Below, one piece after another: positions 34,601 through 45,854 of a DNA stretch of 64,000 nt. A program made the translations under genes and the position numbers. The notes under the pieces were generated by a model. It was not told the origin of the DNA and made no database searches. It saw only the letters and a program-made list of their open reading frames with translations. Location of the stretch: contig CM055101.1 in assembly GCA_029204225.1 (NCBI GenBank), positions 36,011,648 through 36,075,647 on the forward strand, in the 5' to 3' direction. Source of the DNA: Diphasiastrum complanatum. Taxonomy: Eukaryota > Streptophyta > Lycopodiopsida > Lycopodiales > Lycopodiaceae. The number at the start of each line of letters is the position of its first letter. The first letter of the stretch is position 1.

Positions 34601-37600
34601 AAAACCGAATAGTCGATTGGTAAGAAGGAGAATAATCCAACACTCCCCCTTAATCTGAATCCTTGAATGCCTTGACCTTCAAACTTAGTTCTACACAGAA
34701 TCTTCTGTGTGACTCCAAACTTAATGCTTTAGTAAAACCATCCACTGTCATATCTTACATTCTACAGTACTACAATCTGACCTCTTCGTTGATAACTTTG
34801 TTTCTAACAAAATGATACTTCAGTTCAATGTGCTTACTCTTGGAATGAAATCTAGGGTTGCTTGATAAAATGATGGCACTTTGATTATCACAAAATAATA
34901 TCGTCGGAGCATATTGATTCAGACCGATATCTGAGAGTAAATGTCTTCTTTGATAACTCCATTGAGATATGTTGTCTATACATCCATTTGATGTATTTCC
35001 AAATTTGTTGCAGTGGCAAATGATAGCAAAAGTCAAATAGAAGAATGCTTGACTACTAGACTGAAGGTCTCAGTGAAATCGACGTTGTGTACTTGAGAAA
35101 ATCCTTTGGCTACAAGCCGTGCCTTTCTCCTGTTGATGCTTCCATCTGCATTGTACTTGACTTTGAAAATCCATTTGCAATTAACTACGTTTCTGTTGGC
35201 AGGTAATTCGACAATTGTCCATGTCTGGTTCTTGATAAGAGATGAATACTCTTTATCCATAGCTTCTTTCCAGAGATCTGAATCAGGCTGACTGAGTGCC
35301 TCTTGGACGACCGTCGGTTCTTGAACAAGATAAGCTACAGACTCGTCGATATACCAGTTAGGTGGTCTGCTAGTCCTTGAAGATCTTTTGGGTAATACAT
35401 GAAGTTAATTATTTCCATCATACTGTAGTTGCTGATCTGCAACATCATTATCTTCTAATTCGTCATTGATTTGTTGTTCGTCGGAAGTAGAAGAGCTTGG
35501 ACCTTCAATAGGAATAGTCGACTGAGGAATTGGAAAGTTCAAAGCATCAGAAGAATCTAATAATAGGTCGGCTACATGGGGACTGCCCTTTCCCTTGAGG
35601 TCTTGAAACTGATCTTTGATGAAGATGACATCTCGACTAGTGAATATCTTCGACTCGATGGGATTGAACAACTTGTAGCCTTGATCTAAAGTAGTCTAGC
35701 TGATGAAAACACATTTGATACTCTGAAAGTCGAGCTTCTTCTTGATATCATGAGGAATCTACGCAAAAGTAGTACATCCAAAAACTTGTAAGTTTGATAA
35801 AGAAGGTTTGGTATCTGTCCAAACTTCGAGTGGTGTTTTGACTGAGAGGCCTTTAGTGGAACATATGTTCTGAATATAGGTTGCTGTTTAAATAGCTTCA
35901 GCCTAGAAGCACTTCCGAAGTGTCGCATGTGATAACATGCACTTTGTCGATTCAACTAAGGTTCTATTCTTCTTCTCAGCAAAAATAGGAAGTGATGTAT
36001 TGTTGCTCAATGACGTTGTTAAGGCAATAGTCCTTGAATTCGTTGGAGATGTATTCTGCCCCGTTATTTGACCTCAGTGTTTTGATTCGTTTACCAGTTT
36101 GATTCTCAGCATGCTTTTTGAAATGTCTGAATTTGATGAAAGCCTCTGATTTCTGTTTAATGAAATAAACAACTATTCTTCTAGAGAATTCGTCAATAAA
36201 GGTAATGAAATATTTTGCACCTAACAATGAGGGAGTTTGCATAGGTTCACATATATCTGTATGAACAACATCTAACGCATATGGTCTGATCTAAAAGGAA
36301 TCCTAGTCTGCTTTCCAAAGATGCAACTATGACATACAGGGAGATCGACCTTACTAGAAAGATAGTCGAGATCAAGAACCATGGATTGTCTAGACATGTT
36401 CAAAATAGATGCATGATTCACGTGTCCTAAGCGATGATGCCATAGTAATGCTTTATTGACTAGAACAGAGGTTTTCAAAACTTGACTAGACTCATAATGA
36501 CAATGTGCCAATCTATATAAGTAACTCTGCCTCTTGCCGAGTGCAAGGATCTTATCACTCCTATCAATAATTCTGCATTGATCAGATTCGAATTCTACCT
36601 TATGTCCTAAATCTCTAATTCTACTTACTGATAACAGATTTGTAGAGAGTTTAGGAACATATAAGACTTTTGATAGTAATTTGAATTTATCATGCAAGAA
36701 TCGCAATCTTACAATACCTTCACCTTCAATAGTGTGAGTACTATTGTCACCAAGATAAACAAATTTCTTCATGCTGTAAGGAGTGTAAAAGTTGAAGATC
36801 TCACTTTGATTGGTCATATGTTGAGTTGCTCCAGAATGCAGAAACCATGAATCATCCAAAATGTGCTTTGATCTTTGACCATGAATGCGGCTTCGTCCAT
36901 TTCGACCTAGGGAGATGATGAAACTGTGTTTGCTTGTTGGTAAGGTTGCTTGACTGTATTTTTCGCTTGGAGAATTCGGCAATCCTTGATCTCATGGTTA
37001 TTGTGCTTGCAATACCTGCAAAACATTTTTTTCTTCGATTGTGGATTCGATGATTGTTCTTGACTTTGAGTCTGTTTTTGATTCGTTGCAGCCTCCTTGG
37101 AGCTTTTCTGTTTTGTCGCTTCGAGCCTTTGTTGACATATAGAGCCTGAGAGGAGGAAGTAGACGGAGTGTCTTGACTTCTTCGATTATCTTCTTGTAGC
37201 AACATAGTGATAACTCTATTAAGAGTTAAACCTATGTGTGTCGATATGATCATCACCCAGTTCTCATATGTAGAGAGCAAGCTTGAAAGCAACGTCATGA
37301 TTGTGTCTTGATCATCTATGACTGATCCAACAGCGGCCATCTGTTGCAAGAGATTCTTAAACTGGTTAATGTGACTCTGAAGAGAATCACCAGTAGACAT
37401 TTTGAATGTGAAGAATTTCCTTCGTAGATGTAACTTATTAGTTACGTCCTTCACATCATATAGTGAGTTCAAAATGTCTCAAACGTCTCTTGACGTTTTA
37501 GCTTCAGCTATGTGTCCAATCCGTGTATCTGATATATTGAGGATAATAAGCGCAAAAGCTTTACCATCCTTCAATTTTCACTTTGAGTCGTTGTCTTCAA

Positions 37601-39367
37601 CTTTTACTTCTATACCTATAACAGCATCCCATAACTCATTGGCGATTAGCAAGGTCTTCATCTTAAATTCCACAAATGATAATTGAATCCATTAGTACTA
37701 CAGTGATTACGTAGCCAAACAATTAAGCATAAAAAATTATCAGACAAATAATTAGTCGCAAATTGTTCGTGAATTACTCGCGAAGAAATACAGAAACGCA
37801 TACATTCTGAGACGAAAGCTGAATGCAATGAAGGATAGTATTGATTCAATAAATGAGTACAATCAGTTGCGGATCGAAATCGCGTACTCTATGCTATCTC
37901 TGAGCGGCTAAAATGAAAGTCTGAACTAAACGCAATGCTGATAAGCAATAGCGCAATAGCATTCTCTAAAACAACTCTAAGAAGTGAGCTAGAATGCTTA
38001 GGAGTGTTCAAGCTCGCAGGCTTGAGAGAAAGAGCTAACTATTCAAATGTTTCTTCTGATAATTCTGATAATCATGATACTGTATGAATATGAACAACTA
38101 TTTATACTAAGAAATTAGGTCATCAAATGCGATCGCCAGTTGACTGGTGATCCGTTGGCATCCATCCGGTCCTTGTCATTGATTGTTGATAAGCGGTGAA
38201 ATTGGCCGTAAACGTTCTGTCTACATAAATGAACCAAAATTGTAGCTATGGATAGGGCACATGAGACCTATCAATGAAATCCCAAGGCTCACATTCACAA
38301 GAGGAAGGTAGGAGCTCTCCTTTGCAAATGAGCCAAAAGATTCAAAAATTACATTGGATATTAAATTGCATTGTTAGCATTGATATACTAAAAGTACATG
38401 ACAATGATGAGGCAGTTCATCAGCGGCAACCCTAGCTATGCATGGGTAGCCACCAAATGTTGACTCCACCTCTTATCAATGCAAAAAATTGCTCTAACAC
38501 CACTATAAGGATCTGACCTCTCGTGGATCATTAAGACTCTGTTGCCAAACACCAAAAGGTTGACTATAGAGCCAAACGACCCAAACAATGAGAAACTGAA
38601 GATCACCCCTCAACAACTTCACCTTCGAGCCACGGTGAATGAATACAAGAGAGGAGAGGATTCTGATAACTACAAACCAAATTTGAAAGTGGAGTAGGAC
38701 AAGTTCGTATAGGTATATATAGACTCCATGAGCCTAGGAATATTTTTTTTTCCAAAACCCTAATCCATAACTAAACTCAAGGGCAATTATCATTGATACT
38801 CCTCTACATGTATGTAATATAATTGTCAAACACCATGCATTGCCCAACAAGCCATAATTGGAGTGCTTGGGCCCTCTCAAGGTTATTGATTACAATCTAG
38901 CCTAGAATGGTATATTGAGACATAATTAATAAACTCAAAAACTGGAGTGCCAATTATTCACATCAAGAATTATTCCGAATCCTTGAACTAGGATGTGGAC
39001 ATGACATGATCCATCACAATCGATTAACACAATGCTATACTGACCAAAATCATTAGTCCTTAATTCTCATATTCCAACAACATGAGGACTGTATCTGATT
39101 GAGACACTATTACAATTTTGGCGTGTTCGATTTGATATAATTAGTGATGTGAGCCAAAACAAATCATAAATTAGATTAGTTCAAAATCATAATTCTTAGT
39201 TGTATGCTACTAAGCCCCAAACCATAAAGTAATATACATTTTAGCAAGGACATAAAGTCAACATAACTAGAATGCAAAATTTCACCAACCATTTTACTTG
39301 TTTCCAATCCATACATTCAAATGCAATATATTAAACTCCTAACATATTTTAATAAAATATTTCTCTC

Positions 39368-39414
<47 letters not shown>

Positions 39415-42400
39415 ATAAAAGATGTATTTGAAGTCAGATAAGAGCCTCTTCGCCTAGCGTCATTGCACTTGTTCAAGTATATGATTCATTCATAAACAAA
39501 TTCAAATACTATCTTACCTGTCAATTCATTGTTGTTAAGAAACAAAGACGTCAAGGAAGTGCAATTTCTCAATGAAGAAGGGATGTTGCCGATGAGACGA
39601 TTCCTACTCAAATCCAAAGATATCAAGCTTTTTAATGTTGTCAATTCGATAGGTATGTGACCTGAATATCAACCATTGCATGTTAGTACTATACATTATA
39701 CATTTATGATTTTGGATGTCTATATCATTAGACTTTGTGCTTTACAAATTTGCATACAATACAATGTCATTGGCACTTAGTATTTAGCTCTTAACGGCTA
39801 GTCCATTGATGCAAGATTGTATTGATTTGAACTCATAAGCCAACATCAAGATTGTTGTACGTGTTTGTCATAATGAACATTGTTGGATGTAGTTCACCTA
39901 TTTTTCATTCGCATATTAATAAGCCACAAACTAGTAAGTAGTATGCAAAGACAGAATTTTAACAAAATTACAATGCATACAATGATTCTCAAAAAAAATA
40001 TTGATTAATCTCTTCATTTGAATGCATGCTTTGTCAAAACTATAATAAACTCAAAATTTCAACTAGTGATTTTGTTGTAATGTTCAAGTAATAAAAAAAC
40101 TCAACAAATCCATTGATCTACTACCTATCAATTGGTTGTTGTCGAGTTGAATATAATTGATCAATGTGCAATTGGCCAAAGAAGAAGGGATGCGCCCTGT
40201 CAAATGGTTTGTGCCTACATTTATAGACAATAATTGGCTCATCATTCCCAATTCGACAGGTATGTTACCTGCACATCAAACAATCTTAAACAAGTCTATG
40301 AGTTATACAATTGTAGGTGGCTTCATTAAATCTAAGTTTCAACAAAAACAATTAATGATTTTATCTTTTTGGTAGCAAAAAAAGAAGCATAATGACAAAG
40401 TGTGGAACATATATTGCATGTCTAAAGCATGAAAAAGGCCACCTTGCATCCAAGTAGAATGTTTATATTTTATGTATCCAATTCGATCCAGTTGGCTTAT
40501 AAGTTGGTTAGTAGTGAACTTAGACAATGATGTGCAATTTAAAAAGAGGAGATCTTACCCGTCAATTTGTTTCCACTCAGATCGAGGTAATGTAGCTGTT
40601 TTGAAATTCCAAATTCAATGGGTATGCTACCTATTCAAACATCACATGTAGTGTTACAATTTTAGATATATTTCCTACATATTTTTAAGCCAACCTAATT
40701 TTAGTAAAGTATTACATTATGTACACATTGTGATAGTTAATGAAAGATGTAACAAGAATCTAAGGTCCATAGAAGCATAGAGAACAATATAATATTCATA
40801 AACTATATGTTTGATCAATGATGGGAGGTTGACAATGACCACCCACTTGCAATAATAAACAATGATGTCAAACAACATTCTACAATTTTAGCGAAAGCTG
40901 TCCAAAGCAAGACCAAGTAGTTGCACAAAGCTATGGATAACTACACAATGCCATTTAAGGGAATAAGGGAAAAGTAAAGATATCTGTGAATATTAGATTG
41001 TGTATTGTGATTCGCTTCCTTGTCATGAAACATTATGCAAAGTCCAAATTATACATGTACACTCATAAGTATGGAATCTGTGGTGATCTAAAACAATATA
41101 AGTACATTGAGATTGTAAAGTGTTGAAAGTACAGTACAAAGGACCATAAATGAACCTACATAAGGCTCCAAGAGTGATTGATTGATTGATACACCTATCT
41201 CTTGCAAAACTAGTCACAAGATCTTGATCTACAAAAGCAATCTTGGATCCCACAATCAAGAGCAATCAAAACCATTGATCAAACATGGAATTCTGACCCC
41301 ACACGTTGTGGTACCGGACTTTAGTATAGCCTATTATCAGAGATTAAGTGGAATCAAGTTTAGATACCAAAGCATTCACAAAAACTCAAGACAAATGTGT
41401 AGAAAACTCAAGATTGCCAATTTGCTCCAAAAATTCTATCTTCTCACTATGGAATGATAGAGTGTATGTACAATATAGCTCTTCTCCTTTCAAGTTAGGT
41501 GAAAATCCAGCATGTAATAAGAAAGATGATTGACCATTTTTGCCCTAATGTGTAAATCTTACCTAGCTCTAGAATTTTGCCTACTTGATGGCTAGGGTGG
41601 TTATCCACCTCCATGATTCAAGGAATTTGGCCCTATAATGTAGGAATTATGACCAAACGAGCCTAACTAATCCTATGAATGAGATCTAGACTATCGGTAG
41701 CCTACACACGTGGCAACATGGACTCACACATGTGGAACCCACCTATGTACAAATTACATGATTTTGATCATGCTAGATTTGCCAATTTTTGGCACTTTCT
41801 CACATAAAGCTTGTAGTGTGGTGCATGAGCATTGTCAAATATAGGCTGTGTTCTTAGAATTATTAGTCATGTTCTTGATTTAAGGCCATGAATTTTCTTT
41901 CCAAGGTTACATCAATTAAGTCATCAAAACAATGTCTGCACTCTCTATTTCTACTTCTAAACCACTATATTAATTAGCTAGCAAGAATTAAGAATGTTCT
42001 GTCATGGGTCATCTAATAAGAAGTATGACTACATATAAGGGGAGACTAGATGGTCATGTTACCAAGCAAAAGTTATATATCTCACGGAAGTGCATGATTA
42101 AGCCGCATGGTCCAGGATCTAAGGACGAGCAATAGCCTTGCAAACTATAAGTTAAAACATATTATGATTGTTAAGCCCAAGATACAATCCATGATATGCA
42201 ACCAGGAGCTTACCTGTGAGTGGGTTGTTGCCGAGCCATACACCCAAAAGGGACGTGCAATTCGTCAAAGAAGGTGGAATATTGCCTTTGAGATTGTTTT
42301 GACTCAGATCCATATACCACAGCCTAGTTAACTTTCCCAATTCTGGGGGTATACCACCTACACATCCAACGATGCACATTAGTATGGACAATGTTTTTGT

Positions 42401-43784
42401 AAAGTGTCAATCGTTTCCTTGAAAAAATGACATAGGCATTCCACAATATGGCTAGCCCAACCAATCCTCCATAATTGAGCCAGGAGGCGGCAAAAGTAAG
42501 AGAGTTGGTCTATAATACTTGATGTATAACCCTCAACTGCAACCTGCTAGTACCCTATAGAAGCCAACAATGATCATTCAAACATTGTCTATCTACTAAG
42601 TAAGAACATTTTATCTAAGCACAACAGAATCAGATTACATAAACAGCAATTGGAAATTCCAATACGTCCTTGAATAGCCTCACCACTTGAGATTGTTCTC
42701 AATTCTAAAGATCTATGCTCAAGAAAAAGGCCCAAAATCAACTCTCAGACTCAAATTACAACAGCTGGACTGAGGTCAAATTCACTAGGCATGGCATCAT
42801 TCAACAGTTGAGATAACCTTATTAACAAAATTGCAATGTACCAGGAGAAACTAGAATTAAAAGCATTAATCAGCAGATGACACCTGATAGAAAATTTCTG
42901 TTCAAGGTCAGGCTCTGCACAAGTGATGTGCAATTCCCCAAAGAAGCTGGGATGCGGCCAGTGAGGCTGTTATTCCCCAGTTGTAGTTCTTGCAAGTTCT
43001 GTAACAAGCCTATTTCCACAGGGATGGGGCCTGACAAGTTGTTGTTAGAAAGCCAGAGTGTGGTTAGATTTTGCATCTGTCCAATCTCAATAGGTATAAA
43101 CCCTGACAAGGAGTTTGTTCTCAGATCGAGGATAGAAATATTTCTGCACTGTCCAAGTTGAGGGGGAATCCTTCCGTATATACTGTTCAACGAGAGGTTG
43201 AGAGTGGAAAGAAAGGTGAGGTTCCCAATGAGAGGTGTGATTTCCCCCTCCAGGTTCATGCCTGAAAGTTGCAGTTCCACAACGCGCTGCCCTTGGCAAG
43301 TCACCCCCACCCACGTACACGGATCATTCTGATTTGCATTAGTCCAGTTCGCCATAGCTGCGGATTGGCTTTGGCGCATGCTGTCCCTGAAGGCCAATAA
43401 GACTTGCTCATCATTCGGAGACAGATGTGAGAAGTTAGAGCTCGTCAAGTGCCGAACCCTGGAAACCATAGCTCTATCTTTAGTGTGGAAGCTGCTTTCC
43501 GAGCTGGCAAAATCGGCCATCTCCCTTGTTTGATCTATCAGAGCTGCAGCAGGGTGCCCAAGTGTAGTACTTGCAACCAAATCTTTTGTCTGTGATGCTC
43601 CTTCTGTAGATTGCTGTTTATGGTTGGGAACTGCAGCCTTCTCTGCTTGCCTGCACGTATCCTCGTTCATCAAAGCTGGTCCGTTGCGATCACAACTTTG
43701 GGCGAGTGAGAGTTCTGCCATGGCTAAAAGCATGAACAGAAGCATTGCCGTCATGATAACAGCCAGAACTGCAGAGCTGAGCAC
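30545..43784 (-). CDS. LRR receptor-like protein, 8 exons, about 941 aa
   Basis: Exons (minus strand): 43784-42884, 42357-42214, 40630-40559, 40268-40125, 39661-39518, 32581-32438, 31997-31854, 31677-30545. Every intron is GT-AG in phase 1, and the sum is 2826 bp, a multiple of three. The protein has a signal peptide (1-28), an unusual spacer of about 100 residues, an LRR cap with NDPCTWVGVTC, and about 20-25 LRRs. A non-LRR island precedes the last four LRRs. Then come a C-terminal cap (GLCGFPL), one transmembrane helix (IPGLYLGLVIGFSSVVFTMI) and a tail of under 20 residues without kinase. By family knowledge such proteins sit in the plasma membrane and signal through partner kinases in immunity or development. 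The gene seems intact despite transposons in intron 5. Confidence 0.85.
31854..31997 (-). CDS. RLP exon 7 (two LRRs, 144 bp)
   Basis: Encodes DIPSTIGMMYRLLVLDLSQN and NIPTSLANCTSLKNIQLANN. Acceptor TGTAG, donor GTATGA. Confidence 0.85.
32438..32581 (-). CDS. RLP exon 6 (two LRRs, 144 bp)
   Basis: Encodes RIPMKLRALKSLTYVDLNVN and NIPSSLTNCTSLVALWLNNN. Acceptor TTCAG, donor GTGAG. The last exon base is A where sister exons have G, giving Ser instead of Gly at the junction but keeping the frame. Confidence 0.83.
32740..33330 (+). pseudogene. Copia RNase H tail (+) inside RLP intron 5
   Basis: Translation with frameshifts gives DANWDSDCDDRRPTTS, then EKEYEAMYS, DNQSG and FHSRTKHIEI, the ordered RNase H blocks of copia pol. 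A purine tract TTTAGGGAGAGAGT near 33310-33325 could be its polypurine tract. Runs antisense to the host gene and is truncated. Confidence 0.78.
34770..35680 (-). pseudogene. Copia RT start fused to RNase H end (-)
   Basis: The upstream part carries WKEAMDKEYSSL-type residues, then NQTWTIVELP, CKWIFKVKYNADG and ARLVAKGFSQV. At about 35036 it jumps to the RNase H end (ILFCDNQSAIILSSNPRFH, SKHIELKYHFVR). The palm with Y-x-D-D and most RNase H are deleted. The spacer before RT is Ser/Asp-rich (35671-35405). Confidence 0.82.
35690..36982 (-). pseudogene. Copia protease and integrase (-)
   Basis: The protease core reads SWFLHSGATQHM, where active enzymes have an Asp before S-G; here it is His. 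GAG-pre-integrase has LLWHHRLGHVNHASIL and C-H-S-C. Integrase has FITFIDEFSRR and LRSNNGAEYISNEF, with Asn in place of the second Asp, then stops near 35975. Frames change near 36250 and 35960. The copy is inactive. Confidence 0.82.
36852..37690 (-). pseudogene. Copia gag (-)
   Basis: Reads LLIANELWDAV, IGHIAEAKTSRDVWDILNSL and KMSTGDSLQSHINQFKNLL, typical copia gag helices. One stop and one shift lie near 37450-37680. The sequence begins in LDG-type residues directly at the LTR, so the first about 15 codons are lost. A zinc-knuckle relic (CRYCKHNNHEIKDC-like) is near 37020-36975. Closely related to the gag relic at 61830-62353. Confidence 0.78.
38404..39360. other. Rest of RLP intron 5
   Basis: No gene is seen. 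A degenerate primer-site-like sequence on the minus strand (about 38493) suggests a lost LTR element; otherwise AT-rich intron DNA. Confidence 0.4.
39369..39412. repeat. AG microsatellite in RLP intron 5
   Basis: About 22 uninterrupted AG units, just 106 bp from exon 5 on the downstream-intron side. Confidence 0.95.
39518..39661 (-). CDS. RLP exon 5 (two LRRs, 144 bp)
   Basis: Encodes HIPIELTTLKSLISLDLSRN and NIPSSLRNCTSLTSLFLNNN. Acceptor TTCAG, donor GTAAG. Closely similar to exon 6 in sequence and in flanking intron bases, which indicates exon duplication. Confidence 0.85.
40125..40268 (-). CDS. RLP exon 4 (two LRRs, 144 bp)
   Basis: Encodes NIPVELGMMSQLLSINVGTN and the next repeat ending NNQLIG. 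Acceptor TGCAG, donor GTAGTAG, which is a weak donor beyond its GT. Confidence 0.83.
40559..40630 (-). CDS. RLP exon 3 (one LRR, 72 bp)
   Basis: One LRR (SIPIEFGISKQLHYLDLSGN) with AATAG acceptor and GTAAG donor. Directly downstream on the minus strand, 40550-40500 still reads like a decayed second LRR (NCTSLSKF...NQLI), so the exon may once have been 144 bp. Confidence 0.82.
42214..42357 (-). CDS. RLP exon 2 (two LRRs, 144 bp)
   Basis: GIPPELGKLTRLWYMDLSQN and the next repeat fill the exon. Flanked by TGTAG acceptor and GTAAGC donor. Length 144 bp equals two 24-residue LRRs. Confidence 0.87.
42884..43784 (-). CDS. RLP exon 1: signal peptide, spacer, cap and first LRRs
   Basis: Start ATG at 43784 is followed by a strongly hydrophobic stretch. 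Residues of about 29-125 are a non-LRR spacer with a short Cys-containing segment (CDRNGPALMNEDTC) and no recognised domain. This is longer than usual between signal peptide and cap. The cap (LLAFRDSM...NW, NDPCTWVGVTC) and about five LRRs follow. The donor is CTATCAG|GTGTC. Confidence 0.87.
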
Positions 43785-43956
43785 TGAGCTCCAATTTCCC
43801 TACCCACATCTACACGACGAGGATCTATCTCTCAAAATTCTACGGCATCATGCTGACTACTCTTTGATCTGCACGATCTCAATGCATTATTTTTTGGTTT
43901 TAGAAGTACGGGTTTAGCAGCAAAGATGGGCAGAGGCAAAATCTCATGGGGTGTAT

Positions 43957-43970
43957 GATATATATATAAA
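43957..43970 (-). promoter_or_regulatory. Likely TATA box of the RLP gene
   Basis: On the minus strand TTTATATATATAT lies about 175 bp upstream of the RLP start codon, which suits a TATA box with a 5' leader of about 140 bases. No other core element is recognised. Confidence 0.5.
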
Positions 43971-43974
43971 AAGG

Positions 43975-45799
43975 CGATTCACTCTCAGATCATTGCATCT
44001 GGGCACATGTCTCCTAGACGGATTTGAATCCTTCCACAGCCAGCTTTCAAGTTAGCCTTTCCATAAGAAAGCTGATTAGTTATAAAAATCTTCATATTAA
44101 GCTTTAATATCAGTAGAAATTCAACTGATGAGTCATGACAGTCTTGTTTTCTGCCTTTACACCTTTTCCCGGAAAGTATACACAGCCTTTGAAAATGCTC
44201 CTTGCTTGGACGGCAAGAGTCATACCTCAAGACTTTGTGCAAGAGTAAAACATCCCCGTCTGCCTTCAAGATTTGGTGAGGATTCTTTCATCATCTCTAG
44301 TCAACATGTTTGTCATTCACAAGACTCTTGTTGTCATATCATGGAGTTTCTATTTTAGTCACAAGATCACTAGGCACGACCCTTTTCATATTGCATGTCA
44401 TTGAGCACCGAGACTTTTGCTGTCCTATTTGTGTTCATATTTCAAGATAATTTAGCATCACTCTTTTCATAACATGTCATTGAGGTTACACTAGTCATGA
44501 GTCATGGGTGATGCTTCTCCAATAAATGCTTGACTTGTTACTTAGATACTAGGAAGAAGGTCTCACCTTTGTGACTTGATCATTGATAATTCAAGATTCT
44601 ACAAGGATATGCTAAGGATATTTATTACTTGATGGGACCTGCAAAGTTGCATTATGTGTTGACTTCGCCACCTATTCTAAAGTTGACGACCAGAAAATGG
44701 TCACCACAACTCCAACAAAGCTTAGGCTTTGAGTTTTCTGCCAAACATGAAGGTATGTATATTGGGCAACCCTCAAAAGGATTTAGATCTCACATCTTGG
44801 GTAGGGAGAAACTCGCAAAATGCCAAGACCCACACATTCATAGGGACAAATTAGATGAATGAAGTATCACAAAATAATTAATAAAAATAAGAATTCCAAA
44901 AGTATGCCATTAATTTCAAATCATTTGTCAATTCACAATTCTTAAAATTCGATTTAAATAGAGGAATAAATATGATAGCCATAACAACACACATATAGTT
45001 GGAAAGGGGCCTTGGCATTTTGGGAGTCTTTCCCCGCCCTTGATTTAACAAAAATGTAGCACATGGTGTGCTATCAATTTCATGTTGCTACATGATTATC
45101 TAAAGATCAATTTGTTGTTTGGTACACAGTTGAAATTCCTACTAGCCAACAAACTTTGATTAGGTGCCATGTGCTACCCTTTTGCATGACCCTTTTGCAT
45201 GCCACTACATGATCTTTTATAAATAATGATTGTTGTTTGGTACATCGTTGAAAATCCCATTAGGCCATCAAATTTTGAATAGGTCCATCAAAAGACAATT
45301 TATTTTTTTAAGGTATCTACTTGTTAACCATAGTAACGCTACTACATTTACCTTTTTTCCATGAAGAGACTTCTTAAAAACATAGATAAGGCTCGTACCT
45401 AAATAGATGTGGTATGTTTTCTTGTGAGCATGCCATAGTACGTCCACAAATATTGAGTCTTCATAATATAACACTATTGAGTGTTGATTCGTAAGAGAGA
45501 GATATCACAAGCAGGTCCTCAAAAACTTAATGAGGAATGTATACACTTAGCAAAAACCTTTTGTTATGAGCAAGCACGAGTGCTATCTACCATAGGAGTG
45601 TACTTGAGCCATAGGAGTCTACCATAGGAGTGTACCATAGGAGTCTACCATAGAGGTGTCGTACCTGAGCCCGGAGTATGCTTGAACGATAAACAAAGCT
45701 ATTATAAGTATCCCCAATATGTTGAGATGTCAGACCGGTGATGCCGAAAACGCAAACATTTTATAACAAGACGAGGTAATGAAAAGTTAGATACTATCC

Positions 45800-45854
<55 letters not shown>

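Larger units (their letters stand above)
33550..38247 (-). mobile_element. Copia element (-), internally deleted, in RLP intron 5
   Basis: The LTR-related sequence at 33660-34229 (3' side) is repeated at 37694-38247 (5' side). A GGGGGAG purine tract at about 34649-34643 precedes a TGTTGGATT LTR start at 34642, so the 3' LTR is about 1 kb. The 5' LTR lacks the U3 part and runs straight into gag, losing the primer site. Order on the minus strand: gag, protease, integrase, start of RT, end of RNase H. The RT palm is missing. Confidence 0.82.
33400..38403 (-). mobile_element. Old LTR (56-kb type, minus strand), split by a copia element
   Basis: Its ends TGTCATGTGCTAAATC (33400) and AAAGTACATGACA (38403) match the inverse of the LTR at 56013-56519. 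The left part (33400 to about 33545) and right part (about 38248-38403) match different parts of that LTR. About 230 bp are missing from the right part. No matching direct repeat was seen around it, and its other LTR and internal region are absent, so it is probably a solo LTR. Confidence 0.72.
32582..39517 (-). other. RLP intron 5 (6.9 kb), filled with transposons
   Basis: The intron contains a plus-strand copia RNase H tail (about 32740-33330), an LTR of the 56-kb type in minus orientation (33400 to 38403) and a copia element (about 33550-38247) inside that LTR. A degenerate primer-site-like GCTCTAACACCA at about 38493 hints at one more LTR relic. An AG microsatellite is at 39369-39412. Flanking splice sites are intact. 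Confidence 0.8.

Noticed and set aside
33400-38403. Target duplication around the old LTR in RLP intron 5
   Set aside because: The five bases outside each end (ACGAC and ATGAT) do not match, so no duplication can be claimed.
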